Shown one piece after another: positions 1 to 5,451 of a stretch of 5,952 nt of DNA (within the stretch, counting starts at the first letter, position 1; each line of letters opens with the position of its first letter). Below the pieces are notes generated by a model, which saw nothing but the letters and a program-made list of their open reading frames with translations, was not told the origin of the DNA and did no database searches. This DNA is from Methanosarcinaceae archaeon (GTDB lineage Archaea; Halobacteriota; Methanosarcinia; Methanosarcinales; Methanosarcinaceae), in the NCBI GenBank assembly GCA_030609665.1, contig JAUWBW010000120.1, forward strand, positions 1 to 5,952, given 5' to 3'. A program made the position numbers and the translations under genes.

Positions 1-120
1 AACTCTTCCTAAATGTCGGATTACATGTATCCGCGATTGTTTTTTTGCGGGGTCCCATCTCGATTCTACAAGCTGCTGATATTTTCGTCCGTTGCTTTTA
101 ATGGTTCTTATAAATGACAT
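1..120 (-). CDS. N-terminal fragment of a probable insertion-sequence transposase (continues past the left edge)
   Basis: Reading the minus strand from the ATG at 120-118, 40 codons stay open to the window edge. The protein begins MSFIRTIKSNGRKYQQLVES and continues with a WDP-KK segment, ending in a HLGRV-like stretch. The pattern (FIR-x-IK, basic patch, YxxLVES, basic linker, then I-xx-LGR-V) resembles the N-terminus of IS1634/IS4-like and related archaeal transposases, which start with a short basic beta-rich segment ending in a LG-[KR]-[VED] motif. The catalytic DDE part would lie outside the window, so the family is inferred from this start only. No Shine-Dalgarno is visible. A TATA-like box lies about 26 bases upstream (143-150), which fits a leaderless transcript. 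It could instead be a non-transposase protein with the same N-terminal motif, or a fragment of a dead element. The frame was too short to be obvious but reads like real protein. Confidence 0.55.
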   Translation of the reverse strand, partial: MSFIRTIKSNGRKYQQLVESRWDPAKKQSRIHVIRHLGRV

Positions 121-225
121 AGTTACTATGTAGTGACTATGGTAAATATAGCTTATGGTCTGTTAATACGTAGCAGTGAGCCCAAGAGATGTGTTTTTTC
201 AGAGGATTTCCCCACCTAGTTACTA
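120..225. repeat. Three copies of the 9-base palindrome TAGTNACTA
   Basis: The motif occurs at 120-128 (TAGTTACTA), 131-139 (TAGTGACTA) and 217-225 (TAGTTACTA). The first two lie within an 11-base tandem direct repeat, TAGT[T/G]ACTATG at 120-130 and 131-141, differing at one base. The first copy is also the core of a 15-base perfect palindrome (117-131, arms ACATAGT/ACTATGT around a T) that overlaps the transposase start codon. Paired palindromes over a start codon and a further copy near the probable element junction fit a binding site for a transposase or a repressor. The role is inferred; AT-rich sequence gives such motifs by chance more often than balanced sequence. Confidence 0.45.
143..150 (-). 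promoter_or_regulatory. TATA-like box of the minus-strand transposase fragment
   Basis: On the minus strand this reads TATATTTA, close to the archaeal TATA consensus. Its centre is about 26 bases before the ATG at 120, which places the predicted transcription start at or next to the start codon. That spacing and the lack of a Shine-Dalgarno suggest leaderless transcription. It is inferred from spacing and composition only. Confidence 0.4.
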
Positions 226-231
226 AAATAG

Positions 232-927
232 CCGATTTACAGGTGGTATGTATCATTCTCAGTTGAATTGGCTGATATTCCATGTACGAAAATGACAGGG
301 CAATCTATCGGAATTGATGTCGGGCTTAAATCATTGATCACATTAAGTGACGGTCAGCAGATTGAGCCACCAAAATTATTAAGAAGATCTGAAAACAAGC
401 TGGCTAAACAACAAAGATGCTTAAGCCAGAAAAAGAAAGGGTCGAATAACAGAAACAAGCAAAGGATAAAGGTTGCCAAACTTCATCGAAAGATAAGAAA
501 TCAGAGACAGGATTTTGCACATAAGGTAAGTCGGGAACTTGTCAATGCATACGATCTGATTGTCTTTGAGAAACTTCAAATCCAAAATATGGTAAAGAAC
601 CATCATCTTGCTAAGAGCATCTCTGATGCGGGATGGTATCAATTAATTCAATTCACGAAACATAAAGCCGAATATGCTGGTAAAGTAGTGGAATTAGTTG
701 ATCCAAAGAATACGACTCAAAATTGTAGCAATTGTGGCAACAAAGTTCCCAAATCTCTTTCAGTACGTACACATAAGTGTCCTTACTGTGATCTGGAAAT
801 GGACAGGGATGTTAATGCTGCAATTAATATCTTAAACCTTAGCACCGTAGGAACTACGGATAGAGCCTGTGGACTCACTGACATTGGTCAGGGGAATGAA
901 GCAGGAAGCTCTTTCTTCGCCGTGTAG
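232..927 (+). pseudogene. tnpB: TnpB RNA-guided nuclease (IS200/IS605-IS1341 type), N-terminally truncated remnant
   Basis: TnpB proteins are omegaRNA-guided DNA nucleases carried by IS200/IS605 elements, ancestors of Cas12. Counting from the TTG at 268 (219 residues), the visible parts are RuvC-I with IGIDVGL (catalytic D17), a basic helical linker (residues 40-85), RuvC-II with E101 in VFEKLQIQNM, the NHHLAKSISDAGW block, a C4 zinc finger (C153, C156, C171, C174) and RuvC-III DRDVNAAINI (D181). All three catalytic acids and the zinc ligands remain. Full TnpB is usually about 370-420 residues, so roughly the first 150-200 (recognition and wedge region) are missing. Homology continues upstream of the TTG: codons 241-267 read RWYVSFSVE, the usual segment before RuvC-I, but the frame is closed by TAG at 229-231. 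There is no Shine-Dalgarno before the TTG. I therefore read it as a decayed gene rather than a short working one. No tnpA is present. The C-terminal codons double as the omegaRNA region. Confidence 0.85.
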
Positions 928-948
928 CGGTAGGGAGGAGTAGTTCAC
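843..948 (+). ncRNA. Candidate omegaRNA scaffold and right end of the IS200/IS605-type element
   Basis: In TnpB elements the guide RNA overlaps the 3' end of tnpB and ends at the right end of the element, followed by the guide. Three hairpins lie here. The first is 845-859 (CCGTAG, loop GAA, CTACGG). The second is 878-891 (CTGAC, loop ATTG, GTCAG). The third is 909-940 (CTCTTTC paired with GGAGGAG, two G-U pairs, and an inner CGC/GCG stem). The sequence then runs TAGTTCAC at 941-948, which resembles the right-end termini of many archaeal IS605-type elements. The first two stems are perfect. The boundary at 948 and expression as RNA are inferred. The scaffold lies partly within the coding sequence (tnpB stop codon at 925-927), as expected for this family. 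Confidence 0.55.
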
Positions 949-983
949 TAACCCTAAAACCCATTTAACAACAAATACACGAA

Positions 984-989
984 TGAGGA
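984..989 (+). promoter_or_regulatory. Ribosome binding site of purP
   Basis: TGAGGA seven bases before the ATG at 997 is complementary to the archaeal 16S rRNA tail and supports that start. It lies only about 36 bases after the proposed element end, so the element's right end directly borders the purP leader. Confidence 0.6.
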
Positions 990-996
990 CAAAAAA

Positions 997-2154
997 ATGA
1001 TCGACAGGAAACAAATTCAGGACATCGTTAACGATTACGACACCGAAAAATTGAAGATCGGGATGGTTGCATCGCATTCCGCTTTGGATGTATGTGACGG
1101 TGCGGTTGAAGAGGGATTCAACACATTTGCGATATGCCAGGCAGGTCGCGAGAAAACATATACTGATTATTTTAAATCACAGAGAGATGCATCAGGCAAT
1201 GTCGTTCGCGGAATCGTGGATGAGACTGTTGTGTACAACAAATTCAATGAGGTACTTCTCCCGCAGAACCAGAAAAAAATGGTTGATGATAATATCATGT
1301 TTATCCCGAACCGTTCATTCACATCATACTGTGGCATCGATGAGATCGAGAACGACTTTGCAGTGCCGCTTGTCGGAAGCCGTAACATGCTCAGGAGCGA
1401 AGAGCGTGGGATGGAACGCGACTATTACTGGATTCTGGAAAAGGCAGGACTGCCATTCCCTGAGCGGATCAATGACCCTCAGGACATCGATGAACTTGTA
1501 ATGGTCAAACTGCCTCATGCTGTCAAAACACTTGAGCGCGGATTCTTCACAGCAGGCACCTATGCGGAATATGTCGAGAAATCCGAAGCACTGCTCCGCC
1601 AGGGAGTCATCACCAAAGAAGGACTCGCAGAAGCACGAATTGAGAGATACATCATTGGTCCTGTGTTCAACTTCGATATGTTCTACTCCCCGATCGAGAC
1701 CGAGATGAACAAACTTGAGATACTTGGTATTGACTGGAGATTCGAGACAAGTCTTGACGGACATGTCCGACTACCTGCACCGCAGCAGATAAATCTCGCC
1801 GAGCACCAGCTTACACCTGAATACACTGTTTGTGGTCACAACTCCGCAACACTTCGTGAATCATTACTTGAGGAAGTGTTCAAACTGTCTGAGCAGTATG
1901 TTGAAGCCTCAAAGGAATATTATGACCCCGGCGTGATCGGACCATTCTGTCTCCAGACATGCGTTGACAAGGATCTCAATTTCTATATCTACGATGTCGC
2001 ACCAAGGGTCGGCGGCGGAACCAATGTTCACATGTCTGTCGGGCATCCTTACGGCAACACCATCTGGCGCAAACCAATGAGCACAGGAAGGCGTGTTGCG
2101 CTTGAAGTCAGGCGGGCAATTGAGACCGAGCAGTTGGATAAGATCGTTACTTAG
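997..2154 (+). CDS. purP: PurP family: 5-formaminoimidazole-4-carboxamide ribonucleotide synthetase (formate-dependent AICAR ligase)
   Basis: PurP uses ATP and formate to formylate AICAR to FAICAR, the penultimate step of archaeal IMP synthesis, replacing the folate-dependent PurH transformylase; it acts in the cytoplasm. The 385-residue protein has the two-part layout of the family: an N-terminal domain (about 1-150, with ASHSAL at 25-30, FIPNRSFTSYCG at 102-113 and VGSRNMLRSE at 126-135) and an ATP-grasp C-terminal domain (about 151-385). The latter holds VKLPHA with the likely ATP-binding K171, IERYIIGPVFNFDMFYSP at 215-232, GIDWRFET at 244-251, LRESLLEEVF at 286-295, IGPFCLQ at 314-320 and YDVAPRVGGGTN at 332-343, the metal/ATP-binding end. 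Length is slightly above the usual 360 or so. Where canonical members have a glycine-rich loop after the lysine (PGArGGrGYF), this one has PHAVKTLERGFF, so it may belong to the second PurP paralogue group, whose activity is less certain. It is a single gene, between element debris and a hairpin. Confidence 0.87.
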   Translation: MIDRKQIQDIVNDYDTEKLKIGMVASHSALDVCDGAVEEGFNTFAICQAGREKTYTDYFKSQRDASGNVVRGIVDETVVYNKFNEVLLPQNQKKMVDDNIMFIPNRSFTSYCGIDEIENDFAVPLVGSRNMLRSEERGMERDYYWILEKAGLPFPERINDPQDIDELVMVKLPHAVKTLERGFFTAGTYAEYVEKSEALLRQGVITKEGLAEARIERYIIGPVFNFDMFYSPIETEMNKLEILGIDWRFETSLDGHVRLPAPQQINLAEHQLTPEYTVCGHNSATLRESLLEEVFKLSEQYVEASKEYYDPGVIGPFCLQTCVDKDLNFYIYDVAPRVGGGTNVHMSVGHPYGNTIWRKPMSTGRRVALEVRRAIETEQLDKIVT

Positions 2155-2173
2155 TCCTGCCTGCGGCAGGACT
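2153..2173 (+). terminator. Perfect hairpin overlapping the purP stop codon
   Basis: Arms AGTCCTGCC (2153-2161) and GGCAGGACT (2165-2173) pair over 9 bases around a TGC loop. The left arm begins inside the TAG stop codon. There is no long T-run after it, only CACTTTAAG, so it is not a typical factor-independent terminator. It may act as an mRNA 3'-end stabiliser or be a mobile palindromic repeat. The structure is certain; the function is inferred. Confidence 0.5.
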
Positions 2174-2280
2174 CACTTTAAGAATGGTGTATCCCTCACA
2201 TTCCATTGATGCTTGTATGATATGGGATGGTTGAGAAGGAGGCACAGCCAAACGTTCTAAAACTATTATCAAGCATTGTT

Positions 2281-2289
2281 ATTATATAC
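2281..2289 (+). promoter_or_regulatory. Probable TATA box of the aIF2 gamma operon
   Basis: ATTATATAC matches the archaeal TATA pattern. Within the 244-base gap 2155-2398 it is the best TATA match I see. Transcription would start near 2312, giving a leader of about 87 bases before the TTG at 2399. Other AT-rich stretches in the gap (2290-2300, 2326-2338) are possible alternatives. Confidence 0.4.
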
Positions 2290-2381
2290 CATAAATAACA
2301 TGATACCACAAACCTTAAAACGAGTTATTTTAGTTAATAGTTCCACATCCATCTAATAATCATAATCATTTTGCCCAAATA

Positions 2382-2388
2382 GGGAGGG
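2382..2388 (+). promoter_or_regulatory. Ribosome binding site that fixes the TTG start of aIF2 gamma
   Basis: GGGAGGG sits 10 bases before TTG at 2399. No ATG or GTG occurs in frame between this site and the conserved GTPase start, so the TTG is the only sensible initiation codon. Confidence 0.7.
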
Positions 2389-2398
2389 AAATCCAAAA

Positions 2399-3631
2399 TT
2401 GAGTCAACCTTGTGTTAATATCGGTATGGTAGGTCATGTCGATCATGGAAAGACCACGCTCGTAAGTGCACTGTCCGGGATCTGGACAGATACGCACAGT
2501 GAAGAGATGAAGCGTGGCATATCGATTAGATTAGGGTATGCAGATACGACATTTATGAAATGTCCTGACTGCCCTGAGCCCCAGTGTTATACGGTCGCAA
2601 AGAAATGTGAGCACTGCGGAGCAAAAACGGAAGATGCCAGGACAATATCCTTTGTGGATGCACCGGGGCACGAGACACTGATGGCTACAATGCTGTCGGG
2701 TGCGGCTATAATGGATGGTGCGGTGCTCGTTATCGCAGCCAACGAAAAATGTCCGCAGCCACAGACAAAGGAACATCTGATGGCGCTTAACATCATCGGG
2801 ATCAAGAATATCGTGATCGTGCAGAATAAAATTGACCTTGTCAAAAGGGAACAATTGATCGAACACTATCAACAGATCAAGGAATTTGTCAAAGGTACAG
2901 TAGCCGAGGACGCACCAATCGTTCCAATCTCTGCACAACAAAACATCAATATCGATGCGTTGATCGCGACAATGGAAAAAGTGATACCTACACCTGTGCA
3001 CAAACTTGACAAAGCACCTCACATGCTTATTGCAAGGTCTTTTGATATCAATAAACCCGGATCACCTGTAAGTAAGATAACAGGCGGAGTTCTAGGTGGA
3101 ACCCTCACAGAAGGTTCTATGCATCCTGGGGACGAACTTGAGATCCGTCCAGGACAAAAGATCGAAAGCGAAGGTGCTACAAGATGGGTGCCTATAACGA
3201 CTAAGATCTCAAAAATAATTGCAGGTAAAGGCGAAGTTGAAGAAGCGACACCTGGCGGATTGTTAGCAGTCGGAACAACACTTGATCCGACACTGACAAA
3301 GAGTGATACATTAACAGGACAGGTTGCAGGTAAACCAGGTACACTGCCACCAACCCGCGATTCGTTCACAATGGACTTACACTTGCTCGAACGCGTGGTC
3401 GGTGCTACGGATGAACTGGAGATCGAGGACATTAAAACTAGTGAACCCTTGATGTTGAATGTAGGTACTGCAACGACTGTGGGTATTGTTACAAGTGCAA
3501 GAGCGGATGTAGATGTTGCTGAAGTTAAACTCAAGCGACCTATATGTGCACAAAGCGGCTCAATGGTAGCGATTAGCAGGCGTGTCGGTTCACGATGGCG
3601 GCTTATCGGAGTAGGAGTAATCAAGGATTGA
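2399..3631 (+). CDS. eif2g: Translation initiation factor aIF2 subunit gamma (GTPase)
   Basis: aIF2 gamma is the GTP-binding core of the heterotrimeric factor that carries initiator Met-tRNA to the small ribosomal subunit; it also binds mRNA 5' ends in some archaea. In 410 residues it shows G1 GHVDHGKT (12-19), the switch region KRGISIRLGYA (38-48), a zinc knuckle with C55, C58, C70 and C73, G3 DAPGH (87-91), G4 NKID (143-146) and G5 SAQ (178-180). Domains II and III follow, including ARSFDINKPGS and the C-terminal KLKRPICAQSGSMVAISRRV stretch typical of the gamma subunit, which distinguishes it from EF-Tu/aEF1A. Length is normal for the family (about 410). The start is TTG. Its TGA stop overlaps the TTG of the PIN gene by two bases, so the two are probably translationally coupled. 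It heads the operon that continues through the ribosomal protein genes. Confidence 0.97.
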   Translation: MSQPCVNIGMVGHVDHGKTTLVSALSGIWTDTHSEEMKRGISIRLGYADTTFMKCPDCPEPQCYTVAKKCEHCGAKTEDARTISFVDAPGHETLMATMLSGAAIMDGAVLVIAANEKCPQPQTKEHLMALNIIGIKNIVIVQNKIDLVKREQLIEHYQQIKEFVKGTVAEDAPIVPISAQQNINIDALIATMEKVIPTPVHKLDKAPHMLIARSFDINKPGSPVSKITGGVLGGTLTEGSMHPGDELEIRPGQKIESEGATRWVPITTKISKIIAGKGEVEEATPGGLLAVGTTLDPTLTKSDTLTGQVAGKPGTLPPTRDSFTMDLHLLERVVGATDELEIEDIKTSEPLMLNVGTATTVGIVTSARADVDVAEVKLKRPICAQSGSMVAISRRVGSRWRLIGVGVIKD

Positions 3632-3993
3632 AGGTCATTATCGATACCAACGCGCTGATGATACCGATCCAGTTCAATGTCGATATTTTCGACGAACTGC
3701 AGCGTCTTGGATTTGACGAGTTTGTGGTTCCAAGGGCTGTGCTTGATGAACTCGACACCCTTGTTGAAAGATCAAGAGGCAAGGACAAAATGGCAGCTAA
3801 GGTCGCACGTTCATTGGCTGATCGGTGCGAAGCTGTGGATATCGCAGGTTTTGCAGATGATGTCATTGTGGAACTTGCCGAGAATAGCGGCGCAGCGGTA
3901 TTGACCAACGATATTCAATTGAAAAACAGATTACTCGAAAAGGATATTACGGTTGTGTATCTGCGTCAGAAAAATAGATTAGCAACAACGTGA
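3628..3993 (+). CDS. PIN-domain protein of the archaeal Fcf1/UPF0129 type (probable rRNA-processing endonuclease)
   Basis: PIN domains are metal-dependent RNA endonucleases. From the TTG at 3628 the protein has 121 residues, the typical length of a single PIN domain. The acidic centre is visible: IIDTNAL with D6, LDELD with E41, FADD with D77/D78, and TNDIQLKNRL with N94 and D95. It ends VVYLRQKNRL, a tail common in the Fcf1/Utp23-like archaeal group. I prefer this TTG to the upstream ATG at 3595: it is preceded by GGAG (3614-3617) at 10 bases, the protein then begins directly with MKVIIDTNAL as its relatives do, and the overlap with aIF2 gamma shrinks to a stop-start junction. The place between aIF2 gamma and rpoE is conserved in archaea, and there is no antitoxin gene beside it. 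This argues for a housekeeping role in rRNA maturation rather than a VapC toxin, though databases often call it VapC. Confidence 0.87.
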   Translation: MKVIIDTNALMIPIQFNVDIFDELQRLGFDEFVVPRAVLDELDTLVERSRGKDKMAAKVARSLADRCEAVDIAGFADDVIVELAENSGAAVLTNDIQLKNRLLEKDITVVYLRQKNRLATT

Positions 3994-4022
3994 TATACCA
4001 AAAATTAAAATTGCAATCACAA

Positions 4023-4030
4023 TAATATAA
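4023..4030 (+). promoter_or_regulatory. Possible internal promoter before rpoE
   Basis: The 96-base gap 3994-4089 is the only clear break in the cluster and is strongly AT-rich. TAATATAA here is the best TATA-like stretch. Three ACTTAA repeats follow at 4030-4035, 4040-4045 and 4045-4050. A transcript would start near 4055, about 35 bases before the rpoE ATG. The GGGAGAT ribosome binding site at 4077-4083 is clear; the promoter is inferred. Confidence 0.35.
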
Positions 4031-4089
4031 CTTAATTCAACTTAACTTAACAATAACTCAATGATTTTGATCTTACGGGAGATATTTAG

Positions 4090-4656
4090 ATGTACAAGAA
4101 GATGAAACTTGCCGACACGGTACGAATTGCACCCGAACTGTTGGGCGAGGATGTTAATACCAGTGTTAAAAATGCATTAAAGGATAAACTTGAGGGGCGC
4201 ATCGATAAGACCCTGGGTGCTATTGTTGCGATCACTGAACTTGGTGAAGTGGGCGAAGGACACATTCTTGTCGGGGATGGTGCCGTTTACTACGATGCTA
4301 CTTTCGATGCAATCGTGTTCACCCCTATACTTCAGGAAGTTATCGAAGGACTTGTTGTTGAGACTGTGGAATTCGGCGCCTTTATCAGCATCGGTGCTAT
4401 GGACGGGCTTTTGCATGTGAGCCAGATCACGGATGACTTTATGTCATACGATGGAAAGAACGGCAGGCTTGTCAGCAAGGCTGGAGGTCGGTCACTTGCA
4501 GAGGGTGATCATGTGCGCACACGTATTGTTGCTATTAGCATTAATGAGCGTGAACCACGAGAGAGTAAGATCGGCTTGACCATGCGCCAGCATGCTCTTG
4601 GTAAATTTGAATGGCTTGAGGAAGACCGGAAGCCAAAATCTGATGCTGATGAGTAA
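4090..4656 (+). CDS. rpoE: DNA-directed RNA polymerase subunit E' (Rpo7)
   Basis: Rpo7 forms, with Rpo4, the stalk of archaeal RNA polymerase. It helps open-complex formation and binds the emerging transcript, and is the counterpart of eukaryotic Rpb7. The 188-residue protein has the N-terminal tip domain (about 1-80: MYKKMKLADTVRIAPELLG, then the I-AI--ITELGEVGEGHILVGDG core at 44-64) and a C-terminal S1 RNA-binding domain (about 82-165: EGLVVETVEFGAFISIGAMD at 86-105, GLLHVSQITDD). It ends in a charged tail. Length matches the family (about 185-190). The ATG at 4090 follows GGGAGAT by six bases and gives the conserved MYK start; a second in-frame ATG four codons later is less likely. Spt4 follows after 21 bases, as in most archaea. 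Confidence 0.96.
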   Translation: MYKKMKLADTVRIAPELLGEDVNTSVKNALKDKLEGRIDKTLGAIVAITELGEVGEGHILVGDGAVYYDATFDAIVFTPILQEVIEGLVVETVEFGAFISIGAMDGLLHVSQITDDFMSYDGKNGRLVSKAGGRSLAEGDHVRTRIVAISINEREPRESKIGLTMRQHALGKFEWLEEDRKPKSDADE

Positions 4657-4677
4657 CTTTTGTCGGAGGATTAATTT

Positions 4678-4863
4678 ATGAGTGATCAAGTTTGCCGTGA
4701 ATGTCACAGGATCGTTACAGGTCAGACATGTCCTGTGTGCGGTTCCAGTAATCTTAGTTCGGATTGGAGCGGCATGGTTGTTATTATTGACGCAGAACGT
4801 TCTGAGATCGCCAAGAAGATGGACGTTGATATGGCGGATAAGTACGCATTGAAGGTGCGATAG
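4678..4863 (+). CDS. spt4: Transcription elongation factor Spt4 (RpoE2 / subunit E'')
   Basis: Spt4 pairs with the NGN domain of Spt5 to clamp RNA polymerase on DNA and keep elongation processive. The 61-residue protein has a zinc ribbon with C6-x2-C9 and C18-x2-C21 (VCRECH ... TCPVCGSSNLSSDWSG), followed by a VVIIDAERSEIAKK beta-helix segment that contacts Spt5. Length is normal (about 60). GGAGGA at 4665-4670, seven bases before the ATG, fixes the start. The TAG stop is directly followed by the TTG of the next gene with no spacing, so the two are coupled. Confidence 0.96.
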   Translation: MSDQVCRECHRIVTGQTCPVCGSSNLSSDWSGMVVIIDAERSEIAKKMDVDMADKYALKVR

Positions 4864-5451
4864 TTGGGTGCACAAGTAGCACTGGCACTACCTGCAAAAC
4901 TTCGTCCGGTTTTGCGTAAGCCTTTTGGTGTGCTGTATGAGGGTGCCGGGAAAGATACGATCCAAAAGATTGCACCGAACTTAGGCAGTCCCACAAAACT
5001 TATATCTGTAGGTGATGTTACAACATTCTACTTGCTCGAATCAGACATCATACCGGATGTCTGTGTTGTTGATGATCGTACAAAAAGAGAACCGGCATCA
5101 GATGATGTCGTGCTCGGTACAAAACATACAGCATTTACAACAATATCGGTTGACAACCCACCGGGTGTCATTACCGAAGATCTTATCGATGCGATCTATA
5201 ATGCCATCACATCAGACCAACATATCAGACTCTTTGTCCGCGGCGAAGAGGACCTGGCAGCATTACCTGCAATCCTGATAGCCCCGATCGGTTCGGTGGT
5301 CCTGTATGGTCAACCTGATGAAGGTGTGGTGCTTGTTAAGATCACTGAATCCAAGAAAGATGAAATACGCAGTTTATTAGATCAAATTATTGAAGAATGT
5401 ACATACGAGGGACAACTCGATAGTGTTCGGAGGAAATTAGATGGATATTAA
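4864..5451 (+). CDS. GTP-dependent dephospho-CoA kinase (DUF359 family)
   Basis: This archaeal enzyme phosphorylates dephospho-CoA with GTP to give coenzyme A, replacing the bacterial CoaE. It is unrelated to CoaE and distantly related to thiamine pyrophosphokinase. Motifs in the 195-residue protein are SVGDVTTFYLL (48-58), VVDDRTKREP (68-77, with acidic residues expected to bind metal and substrate), VRGEEDLAALPAILIAPIGS (125-144) and YGQPDEGVVLV (148-158). These match the family in order and spacing, and length is close to the usual 170-190. The start is TTG at 4864, immediately after the spt4 stop. AAGGTG at 4853-4858 inside spt4 can serve as the ribosome binding site. The protein overlaps the start of eS24 by 11 bases. 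Its place between spt4 and rps24e is a known archaeal arrangement. Some N-terminal residues before LPAKLRPVLRKPFG may be dispensable. Confidence 0.92.
   Translation: MGAQVALALPAKLRPVLRKPFGVLYEGAGKDTIQKIAPNLGSPTKLISVGDVTTFYLLESDIIPDVCVVDDRTKREPASDDVVLGTKHTAFTTISVDNPPGVITEDLIDAIYNAITSDQHIRLFVRGEEDLAALPAILIAPIGSVVLYGQPDEGVVLVKITESKKDEIRSLLDQIIEECTYEGQLDSVRRKLDGY
5429..5434 (+). promoter_or_regulatory. Ribosome binding site of rps24e inside the upstream kinase gene
   Basis: GGAGGA lies six bases before the ATG at 5441, within the last codons of the dephospho-CoA kinase gene. It fixes the start despite the 11-base overlap and implies reinitiation or coupled translation. Confidence 0.75.

Noticed and set aside
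31..50. CCGC/GCGG stem around a T7 run, terminator-like on the plus strand
   Set aside because: It lies within the plausible minus-strand transposase frame, where the T-run is simply AAA lysine codons; the stem is only 4 bases.
108..114. TTATAAA, a TATA-like box on the plus strand
   Set aside because: It falls inside the minus-strand coding start and no plus-strand gene begins at a sensible distance.
1067..1501. Plus-strand 144-codon frame inside purP
   Set aside because: It is an out-of-frame shadow of purP with no ribosome binding site and no recognisable protein.
2184..2234. 16-codon plus-strand frame in the purP-aIF2 gamma gap
   Set aside because: Too short, no ribosome binding site, no recognisable peptide.
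3019..3624. Long minus-strand open frame (201 codons) opposite aIF2 gamma
   Set aside because: Composition is Ser/Thr/Val/Pro-rich as expected from antisense of a conserved gene; no motifs and no promoter or ribosome site.
3628..3993. PIN protein as a VapC toxin of a toxin-antitoxin pair
   Set aside because: No small antitoxin gene is adjacent, and the sequence and conserved position between aIF2 gamma and rpoE fit the Fcf1-like housekeeping type.
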